A stretch of 64,000 nucleotides of DNA from JBMNPT01 sp050943735 (lineage in GTDB: Bacteria > Bacillota > Clostridia > Oscillospirales > RGIG577): the NCBI GenBank assembly GCA_050943735.1, contig JBMNPT010000005.1:1-64000 (forward strand). The letters are read 5' to 3'. This document shows positions 6,516-14,035 of this stretch, piece after piece (within the stretch, counting starts at the first letter, position 1; each line of letters opens with the position of its first letter). Position numbers and translations under genes: made by a program. Below the pieces are notes generated by a model. The model was not told the origin of the DNA and made no database searches. It was given only the letters and a program-made list of their open reading frames with translations.

Positions 6516-7517
6516 ATGAATGCATGGCAGTGGTTTCAAAATCAGATTTTAGGCATGAGTTGGCTTAATGAGCTGATTGGAGAAGGTCTATCTGCGTTTG
6601 GGGTGGATACAGGAAGTCCTGTAGGTGGCAGTGTACAGTTTTTTCTGTATGATGTGATCAAAATTACGGTTCTGTTGTGTTTCTTGATTTTTGTGATTTC
6701 CTATATTCAAAGTTATTTCCCGCCAGAAAGAAGCAAGCGCATTTTAGGGCGTTTTCATGGCGGTGTGGCCAATGTGATTTCCGCCTTGCTGGGAACGGTG
6801 ACCCCTTTTTGCTCCTGTTCCTCCATTCCCCTCTTTATTGGCTTTACCAGTGCTGGTTTACCGTTGGGCGTTACTTTTTCCTTTTTAATTTCCTCGCCGA
6901 TGGTGGATTTGGGGAGTCTGGTGCTGCTCATGAGCATTTTTGGAACTAAGGTTGCGGTCATCTATGTGTTGGTGGGATTGGCAATTGCAGTGGTAGGCGG
7001 TACCATTATTGAAAAGCTGCACATGGAAAAATATGTGGAAGAGTTTATTCTTTCCGCCAATGGAACGGATGTGGAATTGCCTTCGCTGACAAAGTATGAG
7101 CGTGTTCAGTATGCAAAAGAGCAAGTTGTGGCTACATTCAAAAAAGTATTTCCTTACATCCTCGTAGGTGTGGGGATTGGAGCAGTCATTCACAACTGGA
7201 TTCCACAAAGTTGGATTGAGACGGTTTTGGGCAGTAACAATCCTTTTGGTGTAGTGCTGGCAACTTTGGTGGGCGTTCCCATGTATGCGGATATTTTCGG
7301 AACCATTCCGGTAGCAGAGGCTTTGCTTTCTAAAGGCGCACAGCTTGGCACCATTTTGGCTTTTATGATGGCTGTTACCACGTTGAGTTTGCCCTCCATG
7401 ATTATGCTTCGCAAGGCCATTAAGCCGAAACTGCTGGCCCTGTTTGTGGGAATCTGCATCATTGGCATTATCATGGTTGGTTACTTATTCAATGGATTTC
7501 AATTCTTTTTGATTTAA
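6516..7517 (+). CDS. ArsP/UPF0718-family permease
   Basis: A 333-residue polytopic membrane protein of the permease family formerly DUF318, with about eight hydrophobic segments. The conserved element TPFCSCSSIPLFIG in a membrane helix carries the cysteine motif of this family; a second copy-like region GVPMYADIFGTIPVAEALL lies in the C-terminal half. Family members include ArsP-type exporters of arsenicals. Its place between arsR and arsC makes it the likely arsenic exporter, since no ArsB or Acr3 gene is present. I use ATG 6516 (MNAWQW), with AGAGAGG 8 bases upstream; a TTG at 6510 is too close to that site. Confidence 0.88.
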   Translation: MNAWQWFQNQILGMSWLNELIGEGLSAFGVDTGSPVGGSVQFFLYDVIKITVLLCFLIFVISYIQSYFPPERSKRILGRFHGGVANVISALLGTVTPFCSCSSIPLFIGFTSAGLPLGVTFSFLISSPMVDLGSLVLLMSIFGTKVAVIYVLVGLAIAVVGGTIIEKLHMEKYVEEFILSANGTDVELPSLTKYERVQYAKEQVVATFKKVFPYILVGVGIGAVIHNWIPQSWIETVLGSNNPFGVVLATLVGVPMYADIFGTIPVAEALLSKGAQLGTILAFMMAVTTLSLPSMIMLRKAIKPKLLALFVGICIIGIIMVGYLFNGFQFFLI

Positions 7518-7537
7518 TGATAAGGAGGTAAATGGTT

Positions 7538-7885
7538 ATGGGATTGTTTGGAAAAAAGAGAGAAGAAAAAATTTCGTCCTGCTGCGGAGAGAGAAAGTGC
7601 AATTGTGAAAGAATTACACAGGAAAACGCAGAGAAGAGGGCAGGAGATGTGAAAGTCTTAGGCTCGGGGTGCGCCAAATGCAACGCTTTGGAGGACGCTG
7701 TTCGTGAGGCACTTGCGGAATTGGGGATGGACACGATGATCGATCATGTGACTGATTTTGCTCAGATTGCTGCCTATGGTGTGATGAGCACTCCTGCATT
7801 GGTGGTGGATGGCAAAGTGGTGTCCTACGGCAAAGTGTTGAAAAAGGATGAAGCCAAAACATTGATTCAGAAAGTCAGAGGGTGA
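7538..7885 (+). CDS. Thioredoxin-like redox-active disulfide protein with Cys-rich N-terminus
   Basis: A 115-residue small thioredoxin-fold protein. Residues about 36-115 form the fold with the active site GSGCAKCNAL and the cis-proline segment MSTPALVVDGK. The N-terminal extension SSCCGERKCNCE adds four cysteines that could bind arsenite or another metal. The operon partner, arsC, needs a thiol reductant, and this protein is a good candidate. ATG 7538 has AAGGAGG 9 bases upstream; an ATG at 7532 is too close. It lies between the permease and arsC. Confidence 0.88.
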   Translation: MGLFGKKREEKISSCCGERKCNCERITQENAEKRAGDVKVLGSGCAKCNALEDAVREALAELGMDTMIDHVTDFAQIAAYGVMSTPALVVDGKVVSYGKVLKKDEAKTLIQKVRG

Positions 7886-7889
7886 GGGC

Positions 7890-8309
7890 ATGGGTCAAAA
7901 ACCAAAGGTAGCCTTTATCTGCGTCCACAATTCCTGCCGCAGTCAGATTGCGGAGGCTTTGGGTAAATTGCTGGCCCATGATGCATTTGACAGTTACTCG
8001 GCAGGAACAGAAACCAAGCCGCAGATCAATCAGGATGCAGTGCGGCTTGTGAAACAGCTTTACGGTGTGGATATGGAAGCAACGCAGCGTAGTAAATTGC
8101 TGGCCGACATTCCTCCGGTGGACATTGTGATCACAATGGGGTGTAATGTGGCATGTCCAGCTCTACCCTGCAAGCATCGGGAGGACTGGGGGCTGGACGA
8201 TCCCACTGGGAAAAGTGATGAAATATTTTTGGATGTTATCCATACCATTGAGCAAAAAATTGTAAAATTGAAGGAACAAATCGAAAAAAATAAGCGATGC
8301 AGTCTGTAA
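7890..8309 (+). CDS. arsC: Arsenate reductase, thioredoxin-coupled LMW-PTP type
   Basis: A 139-residue enzyme that reduces arsenate to arsenite. The phosphatase-like loop ICVHNSCRSQIAEA gives the C-x5-R signature (Cys11 to Arg17), and cysteines in TMGCNVACPALPCKHRED provide the resolving thiols. The DDPTGK segment supplies the general-acid aspartate. It is the last gene of the arsR-permease-thioredoxin-arsC operon, 4 bp after the preceding stop, with GAGGG in the overlap. The arsenite produced would leave through the ArsP-type permease. Confidence 0.92.
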   Translation: MGQKPKVAFICVHNSCRSQIAEALGKLLAHDAFDSYSAGTETKPQINQDAVRLVKQLYGVDMEATQRSKLLADIPPVDIVITMGCNVACPALPCKHREDWGLDDPTGKSDEIFLDVIHTIEQKIVKLKEQIEKNKRCSL

Positions 8310-8365
8310 CAATGTAATTTTTTGTCCTCTGTGATACCATTCCAAAGAATATCGTATAAAATGGA

Positions 8366-8394
8366 TTGACAAGCCGGTGTGCAGCGTGTAAAAT
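8366..8394 (+). promoter_or_regulatory. Promoter of the XRE regulator
   Basis: TTGACA (8366-8371), 17-bp spacer, TAAAAT (8389-8394), 28 bp before the start codon. Confidence 0.75.
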
Positions 8395-8421
8395 CACTCT
8401 CAAAGAGGTGAATACCAAAGC

Positions 8422-8904
8422 ATGGAACGAGGTCAATTGATTCAAATCATGGCGGATAATCTCAAATTGATTCGCTCAGAATACAATATGACGCAGGATC
8501 AGATGTCCAAAGCGCTGGGAATTTCCAAGAAAACACTGGTGGAAATTGAAAAAGGCAGGATTTCACCGGGCTGGACCACTTCCTGTGCCGCTGCCTGTAT
8601 CTTTGCCCAGAGCAATGTGCTGCGAAGTATTCTGTGCTGCCCTCCAGAAGAATTGGCTTCTGCTCTGGCACTGCAGGATTTGACGGTACACTATCCCAAA
8701 ACCATGGGGGGCAAAATATGGTGGAGACTGATTCGGCAGGAATCCGGTTATCGTATCCAACAGAACTATTTTACGCAGCATTTTCGGCTGCTCAATTGCA
8801 ATGATGAGAAGATCTGCTCTTCCTTTCATTATGGGGAAGTAGAGGAGTGTTTGCGCCAGCAGCTGCTGGCGGAAGCTGGAGGTCTATCAGGCAACCAAAA
8901 GTAA
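8422..8904 (+). CDS. XRE-family helix-turn-helix regulator
   Basis: A 160-residue protein with an N-terminal Cro/C1-type HTH (residues about 10-60): NLKLIRSEYNMTQDQMSKAL and GISKKTLVEIEKGR. The rest (about 60-160) has no recognised ligand domain but contains several cysteines (ILCCPP, LLNCNDEKICS). Such regulators are often autoregulated and control an adjacent gene. The next gene is a MATE exporter, separated by an attenuator-like hairpin, so it may regulate drug export. The ribosome site is GAGGTG about 10 bases before the ATG. Confidence 0.8.
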   Translation: MERGQLIQIMADNLKLIRSEYNMTQDQMSKALGISKKTLVEIEKGRISPGWTTSCAAACIFAQSNVLRSILCCPPEELASALALQDLTVHYPKTMGGKIWWRLIRQESGYRIQQNYFTQHFRLLNCNDEKICSSFHYGEVEECLRQQLLAEAGGLSGNQK

Positions 8905-8941
8905 TTTATGAAACAAAATTTGATCTCTGCCGCCGGGTAGG

Positions 8942-9010
8942 GAATGCTGTCAGGCATTCGATGACACACCATAAGGCCATAGAAGGTGTGTTCATTCGAA
9001 TGCCTTTTTT
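8942..9010 (+). promoter_or_regulatory. Attenuator-like leader of the MATE gene
   Basis: AGGCATTCGATGACACACC (8952-8970) pairs almost perfectly with 8985-9005 (two bulges) and is followed by TTTTTT, a strong terminator that ends only 18 bp before the MATE start codon. GAATGC at 8942-8947 can instead pair with GCATTC (8954-8959), which is part of the terminator stem, giving two mutually exclusive structures. There is no room for a promoter between the T run and the gene, so expression requires readthrough. Confidence 0.7.
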
Positions 9011-9027
9011 GCGGAAAGGGGAAAGAT

Positions 9028-10368
9028 ATGTCGGTTTCATCTTCATCGCTGGCTCGTCAATATGTACGGTATGTGATGCTCAATGTATTGGGAATGTTGG
9101 GACTTTCCTGTTACATTCTGGCGGACACATACTTCATTGCCAATGGTCTGGGTTCCAATGGGCTGACCGCTTTGAACCTGGCCATTCCGGTGTATAACTG
9201 CATCAATGGACTGGGACTCATGGTGGGAATGGGTGCAGCGACCCGATATTCTATTTTACAGGCACGTCACGATCCCGCTGTGACTGACGCGGTATTTTCC
9301 AGAGCGGTGCAAATGGCCATGGGGCTTGGGATTTTGCTGCTGCTGACGGGGCTTTTGTGGGCGGAGCCGCTCAGCCTCCTATTGGGAGCGGATGAAGTGA
9401 CAAAACAGGGAACCACTGAATATCTGCGCATTATTCTGCTCTTTGCACCGCTGTTTTTGATGAACAATCTGGTGATCTGTTTTGTCCGCAATGACGGAGA
9501 ACCTCAGCTGGCCATGGCTGCTATGCTGGCAGGCAGCTTTTCCAATGTGCTGCTGGATTATCTGTTTATCTTTCCCTGGCAGATGGGCATGATGGGTGCC
9601 GCTTTGGCCACCGGTGTTGCCCCTTTTATCAGTCTGTGCATTCTTTCCTCCCACTGGTGGAGAGGGCGCAGCCATTTTGGATGGCGGTGGAAACTGGTGA
9701 CTCTTGCGTCCGTTCGGGATACAGCTTCGCTGGGTGTTTCTTCTTTGATCAGTGAACTGTCTGCCGGTCTGGTGATTGTGCTGTTTAATCTGCTGATTCT
9801 GCGCATCAGTGGAAATATAGGCGTGGCAGCTTATGGAATCGTAGCCAATCTATCTCTGGTGGCCACCGCTTTGTTTACGGGTTTGGCCCAAGGGGTTCAA
9901 CCACTGCTGAGTCAGGCCTTCGGAAGGGGAGATAGTGTGCAGCTGCAATGCGTATTCCGCTGGGCGCAATACACCGCCCTTGGTGGGGCGTTGTTGCTGT
10001 GTGCAGTGGTCATGGGGCTGGCCTGGCCGCTGCAGCAGCTCTTTAACAGCGAGGGAGATCCACAGCTGGCAGCTTTTGCGGTGGAGGGATTGAGATTATA
10101 TTTTTTGGCCTTTCCTCTGGTGGGATGGAATATCGTGGGAACGGTGGGGTTCAGCTCTTCGGAACAGCCGGGCCGCGCTTTTGTCATTTCCATTCTCCGG
10201 GGATTCGTATGCATTGTACCGGCTGCACTGGGGATGGCTCTGTGGGGAGGTATGAGGGGGATTTGGCTTTCTTTCCCAGTGGCAGAGTGTGTTACGGCTC
10301 TGGTTTGTGCCTGGTTACTGTGGAAAAATCCCTTGGGCAGGTTGGATAATCTTCAGCGAAAAGATTGA
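9028..10368 (+). CDS. MATE-family multidrug exporter
   Basis: A 446-residue membrane protein with about 12 transmembrane helices in two six-helix halves, typical of MepA/NorM-type exporters that use a cation gradient to expel drugs. Family features seen are TYFIANGLGSNGLTALNLAI near the N-terminus and GVSSLISELSAGLVIVLFN at the start of the second half. The start ATG 9028 (MSVSSSS) has GGAAAGGGG just upstream; an ATG at 8986 falls inside the terminator hairpin. It lies behind an XRE regulator and a predicted attenuator, suggesting inducible expression. The substrate is unknown. Confidence 0.88.
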   Translation: MSVSSSSLARQYVRYVMLNVLGMLGLSCYILADTYFIANGLGSNGLTALNLAIPVYNCINGLGLMVGMGAATRYSILQARHDPAVTDAVFSRAVQMAMGLGILLLLTGLLWAEPLSLLLGADEVTKQGTTEYLRIILLFAPLFLMNNLVICFVRNDGEPQLAMAAMLAGSFSNVLLDYLFIFPWQMGMMGAALATGVAPFISLCILSSHWWRGRSHFGWRWKLVTLASVRDTASLGVSSLISELSAGLVIVLFNLLILRISGNIGVAAYGIVANLSLVATALFTGLAQGVQPLLSQAFGRGDSVQLQCVFRWAQYTALGGALLLCAVVMGLAWPLQQLFNSEGDPQLAAFAVEGLRLYFLAFPLVGWNIVGTVGFSSSEQPGRAFVISILRGFVCIVPAALGMALWGGMRGIWLSFPVAECVTALVCAWLLWKNPLGRLDNLQRKD

Positions 10369-10380
10369 GCAGTTTGCCTC

Positions 10381-10416
10381 TTTACAAACTGGGAAAAAAT
10401 ACTAATATATTAGTAT
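10381..10416 (+). promoter_or_regulatory. uxu operon promoter and operator
   Basis: TTTACA (10381-10386), a 16-bp spacer and TAATAT (10403-10408). A perfect 18-bp palindrome ATACTAATATATTAGTAT (10399-10416) covers the -10 and is the likely site for the GntR regulator encoded in the operon. Confidence 0.65.
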
Positions 10417-10452
10417 ATCATACACCAAGTGGTGAAAAAGGAGACTGTGCAT

Positions 10453-11547
10453 ATGAAGATGACATTTAGATGGTATGGCGAAGGAAACGACACCATTACT
10501 CTCAAGCAGATTAAGCAAATCCCCAATTGTGTAGGTCTGATGGGCATTGGCCTGATGGACAAGTACCCCGCCGGAGAGGTTTGGCCTCTGGAGGAGCTGC
10601 GGGAATATGTGGATCATGTTCACAAGGCGGGCCTGGAAGTGGAGGTCATTGAAAGCGTAAATGTCCACGAAGACATCAAGCTGGGCCTGCCCACTCGGGA
10701 CCGTTACATTGAAAACTACAAGGAAACCATCCGCAATCTGGCTCAGGTGGGCGTGAAGGTGGTCATTTACAACTTCATGCCTGTACTGGACTGGCTGCGT
10801 ACCGACCTGGCCCGGGAAATTCCCGAGGATGGTTCTAATTCTCTGTATTACGATGAGGCTGAACTGCAGGGTATGACTCCTCTGGAAATCGTGGAGAACA
10901 CCGCCAAAAATTCCAACGGTTTCAGTCTGCCTGGTTGGGAGCCCGATCGTCTGAAGGAGCTGGAACATGTACTGGAGCTGTACAAGAGCGTGGATGTGGA
11001 CAAGCTGCTGGAAAACTACAAGTATTTCCTGGATGCTGTCATCCCGGTGTGCGAAGAAGTGGGCGTAAAAATGGCTTGCCATCCCGATGATCCGGCATGG
11101 CCCATCTTTGGTCTGCCCCGCACCGCTCACGATCAGGCAGGCTATGACAAGATTGTTAAGCTGCATGACAGCCCCTGCAATACCGTTTGCCTGTGCACCG
11201 GTTCGCTGGGTTCCAATCCGGACAATGATATCCCTGCCATCATCCGTCACTTTGGCGAAATGGACCGCATCGGGGCTATGCACGTGCGCAACGTGAAGCA
11301 TCTGGGCTATCGGAAGTTCCGGGAATCTTCTCACCTGTCCAGCGACGGCTCTCTGGATATGTACGCCATCATGAAGGCCATCTATGAAACCTGTCCCGAT
11401 ACCTACATCCGTCCCGATCACGGCCGTATGATTTGGGATGAAGTGGGCCGTCCCGGTTATGGACTGTATGACCGCGCACTGGGCATTGCCTATCTCAACG
11501 GTCTGTGGGAAGCCATTGACAAGGAAACCAAAGCCAAAAACAAGTAA
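10453..11547 (+). CDS. uxuA: Mannonate dehydratase
   Basis: A 364-residue enzyme that dehydrates D-mannonate to 2-keto-3-deoxygluconate in hexuronate breakdown. Family segments include [15 protein letters not shown], the metal-site region [14 protein letters not shown], and the C-terminal [20 protein letters not shown]. Length agrees with UxuA (about 360-395). ATG 10453 has AAAAGGAG 9 bases upstream; an earlier in-frame GTG at 10429 precedes that site. It is the first gene of the uxuA-gntR-uxuB operon. Confidence 0.95.
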   Translation: MKMTFRWYGEGNDTITLKQIKQIPNCVGLMGIGLMDKYPAGEVWPLEELREYVDHVHKAGLEVEVIESVNVHEDIKLGLPTRDRYIENYKETIRNLAQVGVKVVIYNFMPVLDWLRTDLAREIPEDGSNSLYYDEAELQGMTPLEIVENTAKNSNGFSLPGWEPDRLKELEHVLELYKSVDVDKLLENYKYFLDAVIPVCEEVGVKMACHPDDPAWPIFGLPRTAHDQAGYDKIVKLHDSPCNTVCLCTGSLGSNPDNDIPAIIRHFGEMDRIGAMHVRNVKHLGYRKFRESSHLSSDGSLDMYAIMKAIYETCPDTYIRPDHGRMIWDEVGRPGYGLYDRALGIAYLNGLWEAIDKETKAKNK

Positions 11548-11569
11548 AAGCTGAAAAGGGGGGACAGGC

Positions 11570-12283
11570 ATGATTCCCGTGAGCCTGACTCAACATTCGG
11601 GACGCAGCATTGGCGACAGCATTTATGCCGCTTTGCGGGAAAATATCATTTTGCTGCAGATGCGTCCTGGCGAAAGCATCAATATCAAGGAAATTTCAGA
11701 GCAGCTGGGAGTCAGCCGCAGTCCTGTACGGGACGCGGTGATGAAACTGGCCAAAGAAGGACTGGTGGATATCATCCCCCAAAAAGGTACCAGTGTGTCC
11801 CGCATTGATTTGCACCGGGTGGAAGAAGAACGCTTCATGCGTGAAAGCATGGAAGAAAAGGCATTAGAGCTGTTTGGTAGCCAGAAAACCTTGCTGCAGA
11901 TGGAAAAATTGCGCTACATTTTGCGCTTGCAGAAGGAAAGTCTGGACGCCCAGCAGTTTGCCCGTTTTTTGGAATTGGATGACCAGTTCCACGGTGTATT
12001 TTTTGAAGGGGCGGACCGACCCATGTGCTGGGAGATTTATCAGAGTATGTCCGGCCATTACCGCCGAATTCGTCTGATGACTTTGTGGGACAGCCGTATT
12101 GTGAGCAATGCCATTGACCAGCACTGGGAAATGCTGCAGCTGCTGGAAGAACGCAAGCTGGATCAGCTGCCTGGCTTGCTGCGCAATCACTGCCGGAAAC
12201 TGGATATACAGGAGTTGGACCTGTTTGAAAGTTATCCGGAATACTTTCAGAAGGAAGAACTGGAAGCATACATGAAAAAATGA
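11570..12283 (+). CDS. GntR-family (FadR/FCD) regulator of hexuronate genes
   Basis: A 237-residue regulator. The N-terminal winged helix covers about residues 12-80 (IYAALRENIILLQMRPGESI, SEQLGVSRSPVRDAVMKLAK) and the C-terminal FCD helical domain (about 95-230) contains the metal/ligand positions ELDDQFHGVFFEGA and the histidines of DQHWEMLQLL and LRNHCRKLD. FCD regulators such as UxuR and ExuR respond to sugar acids. It lies between uxuA and uxuB and probably represses the operon from the palindrome at 10399-10416. Confidence 0.9.
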   Translation: MIPVSLTQHSGRSIGDSIYAALRENIILLQMRPGESINIKEISEQLGVSRSPVRDAVMKLAKEGLVDIIPQKGTSVSRIDLHRVEEERFMRESMEEKALELFGSQKTLLQMEKLRYILRLQKESLDAQQFARFLELDDQFHGVFFEGADRPMCWEIYQSMSGHYRRIRLMTLWDSRIVSNAIDQHWEMLQLLEERKLDQLPGLLRNHCRKLDIQELDLFESYPEYFQKEELEAYMKK

Positions 12284-12295
12284 GGTGGGAAAGAG

Positions 12296-13909
12296 ATGAA
12301 GTTAAACAGAAAGGCACTGGCCGACTCTGCGGTCTGGGAAAAGGCAGGGTTCCGCCTGCCCCAGTATGACGTGGAGCGGATGGTGGAAGAAACCCGCAAA
12401 AATCCCATGTGGCTGCACTTTGGCGCGGGCAACATTTTCCGTGCGTTTGTGGCCAATGTACAGCAGGAAGTGCTCAACGCAGGCAAGTCCGACCGGGGCA
12501 TCATTGTGGCTGGAGGTCAGAATCACACCATCATTGACAAGGTGTACCGGGCCTATGACAATCTGTGCGCTCTGGTGACGCTGAAAGCTGATGGCAGCAT
12601 CGAAAAAACAGTGGTGGCCAGCCTGGCCGAGTCGGTGAAGGTGGATGACACCGATCCTTCCGAGTGGGGCCGGCTGCAGGAGATTTTCCGCAGTCCCTCT
12701 CTGCAGATGATCAGCTTTACTATCACCGAAAAGGGCTATAGTTTGGTGGACGCGCAGGGCAACTATCAGGCTGCGGTGGCAGCCGATCTGGAAGCCGGCC
12801 CCAAGGCTCCTCAGAGTTATCTGGGACGTCTGGTGGCGCTGCTGTATGAACGGTACCTGGCTGGTCAGCTGCCTGTTTCTCTGGTGAGCATGGACAACTG
12901 CTCTCACAACGGCACCAAACTGCATGATGCCGTGGTGACCTTTGCCCAGAGCTGGGAGGAAAAAGGTCTGGCGCAAAAGGGATTTGTGGCATATCTCAAC
13001 GACCGCAGCAAAGTGGGATTCCCCTGGACTATGATCGACAAGATTACCCCCCGGCCTGACGCTTCGGTGAAGGCCATGCTGGCAGAGGTGGGCTTTGAGG
13101 ATCTGGAGTGCGACGTGGCCAACAAGGACGTATATGCGCCCTTTGTCAACGCGGAAGAAGCCCAGTATCTGGTCATTGAGGACTGGTTCCCTGCCGGCCG
13201 TCCCCAGCTGGAAGCAGGCGGTGTGATGTTCACCGACGGCCCCACTGTGGACAAGGTGGAAAAAATGAAGGTGTGCACCTGTCTCAACCCGCTGCACACT
13301 GCATTGGCGGTGTATGGCTGTCTGTTGGGGTATGATCTCATCTCCAAGGAGATGCAGGATCCCCAGCTCAAGCGCATGGTGGAGATCATCGGATACCAGG
13401 AAGGTCTGCCTGTGGTGGTGAATCCCGGGATTCTGGACCCCAAGGAGTTCATTGACACTGTGCTGCAGGTCCGGATTCCCAATCCCTTTATGCCGGATAC
13501 GCCTCAGAGAATTGCCACCGATACCTCTCAAAAATTGGGCATTCGTTTTGGCGAAACCATTAAGGCATACGCGGCAGATCCCAATCGGGATGTGAGCAGT
13601 CTGCGGATGATTCCGCTGGTACAGGCGGGATGGTGCCGGTATCTGCTGGGAGTGGACGATGAAGGTAATGCCTTTACTCCTTCTTCCGATCCGCTGCTGG
13701 AGGAAAATCAGAAGTATCTGGCTGGCATTAAGCTGGGAGATACGGGTGATTTCCACAATCAGCTACAGCCCATTTTGTCCAATGCCGCCATCTTTGGCGT
13801 AGATTTGTATGAGGTGGGTCTGGGCAAAAAGGTAGAGGACTATTTTGCCGAGTTGGTAGCCGGAAAGGGTGCCATTCGGGCGACACTGAAGAAATATGTG
13901 GGCTGTTGA
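12296..13909 (+). CDS. uxuB: Fructuronate reductase (mannitol dehydrogenase family)
   Basis: A 537-residue NAD-dependent long-chain dehydrogenase that interconverts D-fructuronate and D-mannonate, the step before UxuA. The N-terminal Rossmann region contains WLHFGAGNIFRAFVANVQ; the catalytic domain includes SLVSMDNCSHNGTKLHDAV and the substrate-binding lysine region near KVCTCLNPLHTALAVYGC. Length suits the polyol-dehydrogenase family. It closes the operon, 12 bp after gntR, and is followed by a strong terminator. Mannitol or altronate activity is possible within the family, but the uxuA context favours fructuronate. Confidence 0.9.
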   Translation: MKLNRKALADSAVWEKAGFRLPQYDVERMVEETRKNPMWLHFGAGNIFRAFVANVQQEVLNAGKSDRGIIVAGGQNHTIIDKVYRAYDNLCALVTLKADGSIEKTVVASLAESVKVDDTDPSEWGRLQEIFRSPSLQMISFTITEKGYSLVDAQGNYQAAVAADLEAGPKAPQSYLGRLVALLYERYLAGQLPVSLVSMDNCSHNGTKLHDAVVTFAQSWEEKGLAQKGFVAYLNDRSKVGFPWTMIDKITPRPDASVKAMLAEVGFEDLECDVANKDVYAPFVNAEEAQYLVIEDWFPAGRPQLEAGGVMFTDGPTVDKVEKMKVCTCLNPLHTALAVYGCLLGYDLISKEMQDPQLKRMVEIIGYQEGLPVVVNPGILDPKEFIDTVLQVRIPNPFMPDTPQRIATDTSQKLGIRFGETIKAYAADPNRDVSSLRMIPLVQAGWCRYLLGVDDEGNAFTPSSDPLLEENQKYLAGIKLGDTGDFHNQLQPILSNAAIFGVDLYEVGLGKKVEDYFAELVAGKGAIRATLKKYVGC

Positions 13910-13920
13910 CAGCAGCCTGA

Positions 13921-13950
13921 AAAAGGACCGGCAAAAGCCGGTCCTTTTTT
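13921..13950 (+). terminator. Terminator of the uxu operon
   Basis: AAAAGGACCGGC (13921-13932), loop AAAA, and GCCGGTCCTTTT (13937-13948) followed by more T residues. Confidence 0.9.
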
Positions 13951-13962
13951 GTTTGGGGAAAA

Positions 13963-13991
13963 TTGTGGAGAAGGGAAATTCATGGTATAAT
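13963..13991 (+). promoter_or_regulatory. Promoter of the YfhO-family gene
   Basis: TTGTGG (13963-13968), 17-bp spacer, TATAAT (13986-13991). Confidence 0.65.
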
Positions 13992-14035
13992 AAAACGGAA
14001 TGAACCCGGGGAGCCGGAGAGTGCGGAGGAAACAT

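Noticed and set aside
10370..10391. Terminator after the MATE gene (CAGTTTG/CAAACTG)
   Set aside because: The stem is only 7 bp and no T run follows; it may be incidental.
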